Assembly: GCA_002839545.1 (NCBI GenBank) | Contig: PGYG01000013.1 | Location: forward strand, 1 to 36,572 | Direction of reading: 5' to 3' | Origin: Candidatus Methanoperedentaceae archaeon HGW-Methanoperedenaceae-1 | GTDB taxonomy: Archaea > Halobacteriota > Methanosarcinia > Methanosarcinales > Methanoperedenaceae | Length of the DNA: 36,572 nucleotides | Shown: positions 1 to 9,400 of the stretch, one piece after another | Position numbering within the stretch: the first letter of the stretch is position 1 | Layout: the number at the start of each line of letters is the position of its first letter | The notes under the pieces: model-generated | Told to the model about the DNA's origin: nothing | The model's input: only the letters and a program-made list of their open reading frames with translations | Database searches by the model: none | Program-made: the position numbers and the translations under genes

Positions 1-251
1 AAAGTAGAAGGCTGTGGATAAAGCTAAAGCTTTTAAATATCGTCTTTATTTCTTCAATATCGGCTTGTTCCGGCAGCTTCAGGGTTGCATTATCCATATC
101 TGTACCTTATAACCTATTCATATCAGTAATTCATCTAATACTCTAATAATCTTACCGATGATAAAATCTATAATGTAATAATATTTAAGAAAGTATTAAA
201 TATTAACTACAACTATTTGTATTTGAATATATTCAAAGGGGCAACTTCAAT

Positions 252-1370
252 TTGGCAAGATATATTGAACGGGAAAGACCACGAAGAATTAATGGATGGG
301 TTGAACGAAGGAAGTTGCAGATTGAAGAAGAAAAATTAAATATTGAAGATGAAAAGTTTCAAAGTTCTAGCGATTTTAAAGAGATAACTTTTGCAATAAC
401 ACTATTTGGTGGTTTATTAGCTTTTTTAATCAAGCTGGGAGATTATTTTAATAATAATGTTTTGGCGATTAGTGAATATTCATACTTAATTCTTTATTTT
501 ACAGTATGGCTTACATTAATTGTATTAATAGTATTATTCGTATTTTTGATATTAAAATGGTTATTAATATCTACATATGAAAGCAAGTTGAAAAATAAGT
601 TAAAAAATATAACACAAAAATTATTTAGATATATCCCATTATTTATTGTACTGTGGATAATTAGTTTATTTTCAAATATTTTTATAGATTATTATAAAGA
701 CGAAACAGATACGATTATAAAGATTTTATTATCAGGTCTCGTTTTTTTGATTATTGTTTTTGTAAAGACATGTTTTGATAATAAAACCATTTTGATTAAA
801 TTATTAAAAAGCGTCTCACTAAAAAAAGTACAAGAGGATATAGTATCTCACCTTAAAGATAACATTTTTACACATGTCATAAAAATTCAAAACAGTTTTT
901 ATATTGTTATATTATTATTGTTACTGTTAGTGTCTACATTTTTACTTTCAGCATATTTATTAACGGGTTCTTATTATATAGACGAATATCCATCTTCCAA
1001 CACTAATAGTAATATTATAACTTTTACAATCAAAGAAACAGGAATTTCGTATTCCAAGAACTTCATAACGTTATCTAAACTCGAAACAGGCAACGGTATT
1101 TTTCATTATATTGATAATGTCACAATAAATGCAACTCATGAAAAAATCTCTGAAAATAAATTGATGCTTGGTATAAACCATGAGGGAATATGGTATTTAA
1201 ACCTGAACACTTCCAATTTAACATCTGGAAATTATATGTTACATGCTGAAGTTACAAACGACTTCACAATAAATTCAAAATTCAAAACAATCAGAAAACA
1301 CGATGACATAATATTTTACATCCCTCCAAAAACTGACCTTCATTCCTACAATTCCACTCAGCAAGAATAG
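252..1370 (+). CDS. Hypothetical multi-TM membrane protein with extracellular C-terminal domain (TTG start)
   Basis: 372-aa ORF with about 4-5 hydrophobic segments and a Ser/Asn-rich C-terminus; very AT-rich compared with the following genes. Confidence 0.6.
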   Translation: MARYIERERPRRINGWVERRKLQIEEEKLNIEDEKFQSSSDFKEITFAITLFGGLLAFLIKLGDYFNNNVLAISEYSYLILYFTVWLTLIVLIVLFVFLILKWLLISTYESKLKNKLKNITQKLFRYIPLFIVLWIISLFSNIFIDYYKDETDTIIKILLSGLVFLIIVFVKTCFDNKTILIKLLKSVSLKKVQEDIVSHLKDNIFTHVIKIQNSFYIVILLLLLLVSTFLLSAYLLTGSYYIDEYPSSNTNSNIITFTIKETGISYSKNFITLSKLETGNGIFHYIDNVTINATHEKISENKLMLGINHEGIWYLNLNTSNLTSGNYMLHAEVTNDFTINSKFKTIRKHDDIIFYIPPKTDLHSYNSTQQE

Positions 1371-1425
1371 TTTACAATAAATAAACCCTTATATCCAACC
1401 TTTAACAATCCCTACCTGTGATTCC

Positions 1426-1879
1426 ATGAAACCCACAGACAAAGCAGAAGGACTGACAGGCATGCTCCTTTCATTCAGAAATAACATTCATCGGCTGTCC
1501 CGGCTGGTGCACGCCGTTTGCATCGCTTCTCACTTTTGTACTTCGAGGCACTGGCAAGGAATGCGTGTTCATACCAAACCTCAGGAAAGATATGGCTGCA
1601 AAAATTGAAATGACAGAATACGGGATGCTGCCTGGCGAATATGCCGACCCTGCATCCGACACTGTTGTGCTTCTCGGCGGGATTGCAATGCCGAAAATGG
1701 GCATAGATGTAAACGAAATGAAAACACTCATAGACGAAATAACAGAAGGCTATCCTGACAGGCTTATACTTGGATTCTGTATCGGCGGGATTTTCCAGAA
1801 TGCAGGATGGGATAAACTGGTTGATTTTGACTATATTGTGGACGCAGATATGGATGTAACAGTTTACGGGTTTAATTAG
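1426..1879 (+). pseudogene. DUF2124-like protein, apparently frameshifted (MKPTDKAEGLTGMLLSFRN in one frame, EITFIGCPGWCTPFASLLTFVLRGTGKECVFIPN... in the +1 frame)
   Basis: N-terminal fragment in the 1426 frame; the remainder is open in frame 2 from 1457 to the stop at 1879, with no ATG in that frame upstream. Family assignment from recall of the methanogen DUF2124 pattern. Confidence 0.5.
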
Positions 1880-1888
1880 GAGGAAGAA

Positions 1889-2302
1889 ATGGATAAAATA
1901 CCGCGTTTCTTCATAAAAGCAGGGCTTGTTTATCTTGGACTTAGTACGGTTCTTGGGATATTGATAGCAATAGGTCCTGGATACAGTTTCATGCATTCGC
2001 ATTTTGGCATGGTTGGATTCCTGTCGTTTGTGGTTTTCGGTATATGTTACCAGATAATTCCCAGATATTCAGGCACGCGCATCTTCAGCGAGAAACTTGC
2101 CGTTGTACAGTTCTGGCTTGCCAATATCGGACTTGTTGGGTTGAGCCTTGCATACCCGTTTATGAGAATGTATATGCTGAAAGGCTATGATTTTTCTGAT
2201 GCCCTGACAATGGTAATGGTATTCGGGATAATCGAAGGGATTTCGGTATTTATATTCATATTCAATATCTGGAAAACAATGGGAAAAAATAAAACCGATT
2301 AA
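1889..2302 (+). CDS. Small 4-TM protein resembling a heme-copper oxidase subunit I (cbb3/NorB-like) segment
   Basis: 137 aa; HSHFGMVGFLSFVVFGICYQIIPR resembles the HAHL..GF...fGv.Y.ilPR motif of short CcoN-like proteins. Confidence 0.5.
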   Translation: MDKIPRFFIKAGLVYLGLSTVLGILIAIGPGYSFMHSHFGMVGFLSFVVFGICYQIIPRYSGTRIFSEKLAVVQFWLANIGLVGLSLAYPFMRMYMLKGYDFSDALTMVMVFGIIEGISVFIFIFNIWKTMGKNKTD

Positions 2303-2324
2303 TGCGAAAAAACAGGTGAAATAA

Positions 2325-2837
2325 ATGGAATGGGAAAAAGACGCTGAGAAAGAACTCGGGAAAATACCGGAACATGTCAGGAAAATGGCAAAGATGGGTA
2401 TTGAGACCGCTGTTGAAAAGAAAGGAAAAAATTGTGTTACGCTGGATGATGTGACCGAAGCGATGGTGCGTTTTGGCGGTCTGATGCAAGAGGATGAAAC
2501 AGACAAAAAAACCACGAAGATTGCTATTGTCAGGTGCGAGACAGTAAGTGAAGCCTGTCCTGGTGTCGGGTGTTTCAAGGCGTTCAATAAACGCAAAGTA
2601 AAATTCAGCGAGTACGGACCTGATACTGAAATTATCGGGTATTTCACCTGCGGAGGATGTCCTGGACGGCGGGTTTACAGGCTTGTTGACAGCCTCCAGA
2701 AACATGGTGTTGATGTTATACACCTGAGTTCATGCATGCTGATGGATACGGGTTACCCGAAATGCCCGCATATTGACGGCATCAGGCAGATGATTGCTAA
2801 AAAAGGCGTGAAGGTGGTTGAAGGAACGCACCACTGA
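2325..2837 (+). CDS. PCP_red-like domain fused to CGGC-domain protein
   Basis: N-term WEKDAEKELGKIPEHVRKMAKMGIETAVEKKGKNCVTLDDVTEAM (PCP_red-like) followed by a CGGC domain with FTCGGCPGRR and LSSCM. Confidence 0.75.
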   Translation: MEWEKDAEKELGKIPEHVRKMAKMGIETAVEKKGKNCVTLDDVTEAMVRFGGLMQEDETDKKTTKIAIVRCETVSEACPGVGCFKAFNKRKVKFSEYGPDTEIIGYFTCGGCPGRRVYRLVDSLQKHGVDVIHLSSCMLMDTGYPKCPHIDGIRQMIAKKGVKVVEGTHH

Positions 2838-2946
2838 GGTCATGCCTTGCATTTTAAGTGTAATGATTTAAATGGATTGAAGACAGTAAGATTTAATAGG
2901 ATAGGAATTCATTACAATTCGTAAATATGCGAACAAAGGTATTATT

Positions 2947-3156
2947 ATGACTATAACAAAAGACATGAAAATCGAGGAAGTTGTGACGCAATACCCTGAA
3001 TCAATGATGGTGTTCATGAAACACGGGCTTCACTGTGTGGGGTGTCATGTTTCTGCATTTGAAAGCATCGAAGAGGGTGCCACTGTGCACGGTATCAGTG
3101 TAGAGGCTCTTGTGGAAGACCTGAATAAGGTTGTCTCTTCAAGGAATAAAAAATAA
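2947..3156 (+). CDS. DUF1858-type putative redox-disulfide protein
   Basis: 69 aa; PESMMVFMKHGLHCVGCHVSAFESIEEGATVHGIS is typical of the DUF1858 family. Confidence 0.8.
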   Translation: MTITKDMKIEEVVTQYPESMMVFMKHGLHCVGCHVSAFESIEEGATVHGISVEALVEDLNKVVSSRNKK

Positions 3157-3165
3157 TCTCCCCAT

Positions 3166-4128
3166 TCACCGGATTATCCGTGTTCCTGCCGTTCCAACAA
3201 GTGCAGGCAGGGCTTTTTCAAGGCTTGTGATAATTGCGTATTTCCCGCCGGATTTTACAAAGTTCATTCCGGAGCGCACTTTCGGTTCCATGCTGCCCTT
3301 GCCGAAGTGTCCTTCTTTTATGTACTCTTCCGCTTCACGGGTAGTCATTTTATCAAGGTCTGTCTGGTTATCCTTTCCGTAGTTCAGCGAGACTTTGTCA
3401 ACATCGGTAAGGATGAGTAAAAGTTCTGCCCCGACTGAAGCTGCAAGGAGGCTTCCTGTCAGGTCCTTGTCAATAACTGCTTCCACACCCGTTAGCAGCC
3501 CGTTTTTGCGAATTACAGGAATCCCGCCCCCGCCTGCTGCAATTACAATAAAGCCGTCTGAAACGAGTTTCTTAATTGTTTCCTCTTCGATAATCTGTAC
3601 GGGTTCCGGGGACGGGACAACCCTTCGGTAGCCGTGTGTGTCTTTTATCATCCTGATTCCAAGCGCTGTCATTTCCTGCGCCCTGAAATTCTGGTAATAA
3701 AGCCCTATGGGTTTTGTGGGATTTTCAAAAGATGGACTTGACTCATCCACAATAACCTGCGTGAGCACGGTTGTTACTCTTTTGTTAATCCCGCGTTCTT
3801 TTAACCTGTTATCAAGCGACTGCTGTAAGGAGTATCCAAGCATTCCCTGCGTCTGCGCCCCGCATACGTCAAGCGGCTGCGGGTGGACAAGACCGCATTC
3901 TTCCTGCATGGCAAGTATGTTCCCGATTTGCGGACCGTTCCCGTGTGTCAGGACAACCTCATACCCGTTTTCGATTATGGTGGCAATTTCGGCGCATGTC
4001 ATGTCAATCTTTTTCTGTGCTTCTTCAGGGCTGCCTTTTGCTGGATTTAATATTGCGTTCCCGCCGATTGCTATAACGATTCTGGTCATGTTCCCCCGTT
4101 TTCTATATGTTATTTTGCATTCATACAT
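3166..4128 (-). CDS. arcC: Carbamate kinase
   Basis: IAIGGNAILNPAKG, THGNGPQIGN, AAGGGGIPV motifs; full-length 320 aa. A start at the internal MTRIVIAIGGNA is likely. Confidence 0.9.
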   Translation of the reverse strand: MYECKITYRKRGNMTRIVIAIGGNAILNPAKGSPEEAQKKIDMTCAEIATIIENGYEVVLTHGNGPQIGNILAMQEECGLVHPQPLDVCGAQTQGMLGYSLQQSLDNRLKERGINKRVTTVLTQVIVDESSPSFENPTKPIGLYYQNFRAQEMTALGIRMIKDTHGYRRVVPSPEPVQIIEEETIKKLVSDGFIVIAAGGGGIPVIRKNGLLTGVEAVIDKDLTGSLLAASVGAELLLILTDVDKVSLNYGKDNQTDLDKMTTREAEEYIKEGHFGKGSMEPKVRSGMNFVKSGGKYAIITSLEKALPALVGTAGTRIIR

Positions 4129-4183
4129 GATATATTTCGTTATATCTATATACTGTCAGGGAAATCTAAAACCGGGTAATCGA

Positions 4184-5359
4184 ATGAAGACATGTATTAT
4201 GTGCGGCGGCGAGGGAACAAGACTCAGACCGCTGACTTTTGACAGACCAAAACCAATGATTCCGCTCCTGAACAAACCGTCACTTGTACACCTTGTGGAA
4301 CATCTTGCAAAGGAAGGGTTCAACGACATCGTGCTTACGCTTGGATATCTTGGCGGCGAGATTGAAGCCGCACTCGGTGACGGCAGTATGTACGGCGTGC
4401 ATATTGAATACGTTCACGAAAAGGAAAAACTGGGCACTGCCGGCGGTGTAAAAAATGCACAGGAACTTTTTGAGGACGAGCCGTTCATGGTGGTTGGGGG
4501 CGACCATGTCATGAACATCGGGCTTCGCGAGTTTTACCGTTTCCACGAGAAAAACGATGCGCTTGTCAGTATTGGTCTTATCCCGATAGATGACCCGCGT
4601 GATTACGGCATTGCAGAACTTGATGTTAACAGCAGGATAAACAGGTTTTTCGAAAAACCTGAAGCAGGTGAGATTTTCAGCAACCTTGCAAGCACAGGCA
4701 TATACGTGTGCGACCCTGAGGTACTGGACTGGATACCTGAGAGGAAGTATGATTTTGCAAAAGACCTTTTCCCTGACATAATGAGCAAGGGTGAACATAT
4801 CAACGGTTACCTTGTCAGGGGCAGGTGGACTGATATCGGGAACCCGCAGGCGTACAGGGAAGCATGCAAATGGATGCTTGAGCAGATGCCTGGCACACAG
4901 CTATCAGGCAATATCAGTATAAGGGATGCCAAAGTAACCGGTCCTGTCGGGATAGGGCATGACGTTTCAATCGGTTCCAATTCCCTTGTTGTCGGTCCTG
5001 TTATAATAGGCGAGAACACGTCCATTGGCGATAACGTTCTTATCGGGCCTTACACTTCCATAGGCTCAAACTGTAAAATTGCCGATAATTCGAGAGTCCT
5101 TTCTTCGTATATATTCAATGATGTCGTGATTGGTTCAAATACTGCGGTTTCAGGGGTGACTATTGATAATGCCACCCGTATCAATGATACGTGTGTTATT
5201 GAAACAGGCGCTGTTATCGGGCCGAGGGTTTTAATTGAAGATGGTGTTACTGTAAATTCAAATGTAAGAATATGGCCTGAAATTACAGTAAAAAAGGGAA
5301 TGAGGGTCAGCGAGACCCTTATGAATGAAAAATTCGGTAACGGGACAAACGGTCCCTAG
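4184..5359 (+). CDS. Sugar-phosphate nucleotidyltransferase with left-handed beta-helix C-terminus (glucose-1-P thymidylyltransferase / mannose-1-P guanylyltransferase-like)
   Basis: [27 protein letters not shown] signature and C-terminal hexapeptide repeats. ATG at 4184 chosen; the ORF upstream to 3707 is antisense to arcC. Confidence 0.88.
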   Translation: MKTCIMCGGEGTRLRPLTFDRPKPMIPLLNKPSLVHLVEHLAKEGFNDIVLTLGYLGGEIEAALGDGSMYGVHIEYVHEKEKLGTAGGVKNAQELFEDEPFMVVGGDHVMNIGLREFYRFHEKNDALVSIGLIPIDDPRDYGIAELDVNSRINRFFEKPEAGEIFSNLASTGIYVCDPEVLDWIPERKYDFAKDLFPDIMSKGEHINGYLVRGRWTDIGNPQAYREACKWMLEQMPGTQLSGNISIRDAKVTGPVGIGHDVSIGSNSLVVGPVIIGENTSIGDNVLIGPYTSIGSNCKIADNSRVLSSYIFNDVVIGSNTAVSGVTIDNATRINDTCVIETGAVIGPRVLIEDGVTVNSNVRIWPEITVKKGMRVSETLMNEKFGNGTNGP

Positions 5360-6039
5360 AATTCCATGATTTGTACTGAGCCGTCTTTTTTCCCGATATA
5401 GACTGCATTTACGTTTGTGAATATCCCGTGTTCCACAATGCCTGTACATAGTGAAAGGTCACTGGAAAGGGATGCTGGATTATCTATTACCCCGAAATCT
5501 GCATCCATTATGAAGTTGCCGTTGTCTGAAATAACAGGACCGTCTTTTTCAACACCCATGCGAAGCCGTGTTTTTCCTCCGAGGTCTGCAACCTGCTTTT
5601 CCACAAGTTTTCGTGCAAATGGCAGGACTTCAAGTGGAACGGAGTGGTTCAGGACATCTGAGTATTTGGATTCGTCCACCACGACAACAAACCGTTTTGA
5701 TGAGAGCGCCACGATTTTTTCCCGTGTATGGGCTGCGCCGCCGCCTTTTATGGCAGTGGAATTCATTATCTGGTCAGCGCCGTCAATGTCAATGTCAAGC
5801 TGTGGATGTTCGTCAAGTGTTGTGAGCCGGATGCCGTTTTCGCAGGCGATGAATGCTGACTGGTATGATGTTGGAACACCCATAATATCCAGACCTCTGG
5901 AAACCCGCTTCCCAAGTTCTTTTATTGCATAGGCGGTTGTGGAGCCTGTGCCAAGCCCGACTACCATGCCGTCTTTGACAAGCTGTGCTGCTTTTTCTCC
6001 TGCTGTTTGCTTTGGGTTTATTTGTCCGGAGTTGTTCAT
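5356..6039 (-). CDS. rpiA: Ribose-5-phosphate isomerase A
   Basis: [37 protein letters not shown] motifs; 227 aa. Confidence 0.93.
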   Translation of the reverse strand: MNNSGQINPKQTAGEKAAQLVKDGMVVGLGTGSTTAYAIKELGKRVSRGLDIMGVPTSYQSAFIACENGIRLTTLDEHPQLDIDIDGADQIMNSTAIKGGGAAHTREKIVALSSKRFVVVVDESKYSDVLNHSVPLEVLPFARKLVEKQVADLGGKTRLRMGVEKDGPVISDNGNFIMDADFGVIDNPASLSSDLSLCTGIVEHGIFTNVNAVYIGKKDGSVQIMEF

Positions 6040-6369
6040 GTTAGGGCTTTTATGTTGTATTGGTTTATAAAATGTTTATCTTGTTAGCAGTGTGCAGATG
6101 GCATTTATATAGAAATACATGGAAGTAAGTATTCATTATTATAATAATTATCAATACCGGTACCCGGCATCGAATAGAAACATATTTAAGTAATAAATCC
6201 AATTTTTAAATTGCCTGAATATATACATTTAACTTAAATTTATCATTCATGGACTGTAAAAACGGGGAAAAACGAGTGGGCTTTCGGGAAGTCTAATATT
6301 AAAAACGAGATAGCAATGGCTATTTACCTGATTTAGTTTGTCTTCCTGATAATATCATAGCTATAGAAA

Positions 6370-6453
6370 AACGGACATGTACAATGGATATGTGCATGGT
6401 AAAAACGTGGAATGTATCCTGAGCAGGATGGATAGGGTAGGAATATGTCCGTT
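6370..6453 (+). promoter_or_regulatory. Inverted repeat spanning the start codon of the giant cytochrome (AACGGACAT ... ATGTCCGTT)
   Basis: Perfect 9-bp complement 6370-6378 / 6445-6453, with an inner ATCCT-gagc-AGGAT stem at 6416-6429; the right arm begins at the ATG. Confidence 0.4.
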
Positions 6454-9400
6454 GGCGAAGATAGGGACTTAGAGGATTATAAAATAGGCAGTGGTAAATC
6501 AAACAGAGCTTTGTTTTTAGTTTTAATTGTTTTATCGGCGCTGTTTGCATCTGTTGGAGTGGCAGAGGCTGCGGGGACGCCGACGAAATTGATTGTGTTT
6601 ACTGATAAGAAAGTTTATATTGGTTGGTCAATGGGTGGTGGACAACAAGCTGCTAAACCACCGACAACTACACTTTTAAATACTTACCCAGCCCAAGACT
6701 TAAGAATATCTGTCTACGCTCTTGTTCTTGATGATGACGGAATGCCCATGTCTGGCAGGACTGTTACTGCTACTATAGCTGATGAAGCACATTTGGATCA
6801 CTACAACAAAAATGATAATACAGTCCATCACGTTGTTGATTCATCAATTTCTTCTTTCTTCAACATTGGTCCAGTCACTTTAACTGAAAGTGGTGGGATT
6901 TACTCATCTCAGGTAGATATTCCTGATATCGATATTACAACAAATTTATCATTAGCTGACGACCACATTTATGTGAATGTTACAGTAACTGATTCAGTGT
7001 TAGGTACACACAATTTGACTGTACTGGTTTCAGGGGTGAGATGCCACAATTCCTATGAAAGTGCTCATTCAGGCACACATTTCGGAGACGGCGCTGGCGG
7101 TCAGGATAATTGTGGGGTGTGTCATGCAGGCAATGAACATTGGTATGAAAATATTTCTGGTACAATTCCATATGAACAACAGGATGTTCATTTTAAGAAA
7201 ATGCCGTCTTTTGAATTTTATGGGGTGGGTAAAGACTTCAGTGATTTTGAATGGAATCTGTCTTATAGACCTGACGCTGTTAGAGAAAGTGCTAATTGGG
7301 GGGTTTACTGGCCAGGCTCCCAGTATTGTGGGGCATGCCATTTGAATCGAATAGGAACTACTAATTATAATTATGATTACGGGGTAGATAGGGCGGATTT
7401 AAATGATAAGCCCTCGTGTGGTTTTGCAAGTACATATTCATTTTCAGGAGGACCTGCATCAAGTAAAAATGATGCAACCACTTATCAAACCATTGGATGC
7501 CATGCTACAACTGAAATGCAAAACACAGCAATACCTTTGTGGTCGCCAGGTGCGGCGAGTTCTACTGAATATTGGAATAATAATATTAATTCGGGGAAGT
7601 CTCATAATATTTCAGGGAATAGCCCGAATGTTTCATGTGCCACATGTCATTTAACGGTTCATGGTCTAACCCTACCAAATAAGACAGTTTCAACAAATGT
7701 AAATGACCAATGCAACTATTGCCACACCAGCGACGGTCCTTCAACTGCACCCCATACCACATCAACTACAGACTGTACAGTATGCCACAAAAGCGATGTC
7801 GGTGTGCTTGACGCCCATATTCCGACTGCTTCATCAGGCGGCGTGAACTGTGCCTCCTGCCACGACATCTCCGGCACAGCAGGTGCTGACATCGACATAA
7901 CCAACACAGACAGCAGTGCCCATGCCAACTTAAACAACCTTTCCCAATACACAACCGGAAATGCCAGCAACCGCAAATGCTGGGCATGCCACGGCAACTC
8001 CTCAAACAGCTATGCCAACGAAACAAACCAGCCGGACGGTCATTATTCAACTTACAAAACACCCAGAACCTGCCCAGACTGCCATGACAATACCGACCCG
8101 AACTCAAACTTCAATGCCCCGCAGGCAGTCGAACACACACAGGGCGCGCCGACAGTTCCAACAACAGACATTAAATGTTCAATCTGTCACAACAACAGCC
8201 TGACCTCAATAACCGAATCTGACGGCTTCGGTCTTTCAATAGGCGGCGATTCAAAGAACGCTTCAGTATCCCACTACCTGACCACATCAAGCCTTATGAC
8301 AAGCAGTGATTGCAGGTGGTGTCATATTACCAACAACTTATCAGCAGATTGGGGAACGCCGTTTGACCCCCGAAACGGTACTAATTATGCCCATACAGAA
8401 GACAATGTTGCCCTTAACGCAAACTGTTACAACTGCCACGGCGGACTGACAGCCTCCGTCAAACTCCATGACACCGGAATAACAGCAGGCGGCTCAGGCG
8501 GTCAGGACTGTGTAAACTGCCATGACGGCACAACCGGCAGCAAGGTAAACGTGGATAACATGAACAATTCAGACAGCATCCACCTGAACCTGAACACAGG
8601 CGGCACTGCAAACGGCAGGGCTGAGAACAAGATATGCTATGCCTGCCATACCAATGACAGTTACATTGCAGGTGGTGTTGTCAATAACAACAGCATTCCA
8701 ACAAGTGACCATCCGACAGGATACCTTACACCAAAGAACTGTACCCTGTGCCACATAAACACAAACTCAAACACTAACTTCAGCGCACCGCAGGTATCAG
8801 AACACTACATGAGCGGCACGGAACTACAGACAAGGAATTATGCTAACCTGAACGACTCCTGTATCGGCTGCCATATAGAGAACGAAATGCTCCAGCCTTA
8901 CTCTGATGATACGGGCACGAGTTACAGCAATATCTCACACTACGGAAAGAGCAGGAACAACACTGCCCTTGTGGCAGGCGATGTTGTCAACTGCAAGTAC
9001 TGCCACGATAATGGTTCAAGTACCACATTTGACTTTGTAGATACCACAAACAGGACAATATCCAACCACAGCGCTAATTCATTAACAACCCCGGAATGTA
9101 CCCTGTGCCATAACGAAGGCAGGATGCACGACGGGAATCTTACAAGTCCGGCACTTGACGAAACTCTCTGTACCGGCTGCCATACAACCCGTGACAACCA
9201 TAGCGGGTTAGTATCATGCCTCTCTTGCCATGTCAACAGCAGTGCTTCAAGGGACAAAGTCCACCCAATCAATTATATTACTACATCAGGCACATTCGCT
9301 GCCGCCAATACCACGGCGGTAAATTGTGAAGATTGTCACCAGGGTTCGGGTATTGCAGGATTTGAAAACGCTCCAAGAGTTGCCCAGCCGGTAAATCACA

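Noticed and set aside
1475-2723. Minus-strand ORFs 1475..2002, 2069..2647, 2262..2723
   Set aside because: Overlap well-supported + strand genes and have no recognisable motifs.
3707-4183. Upstream 159-codon extension of the nucleotidyltransferase ORF
   Set aside because: Antisense to arcC; the conserved [18 protein letters not shown]-terminus starts at ATG 4184.
6043-6444. c-di-GMP (GEMM) riboswitch upstream of the cytochrome
   Set aside because: Some A/G-rich GEMM-like pieces, but I could not identify the conserved core by eye; left as an unspecified structured leader.
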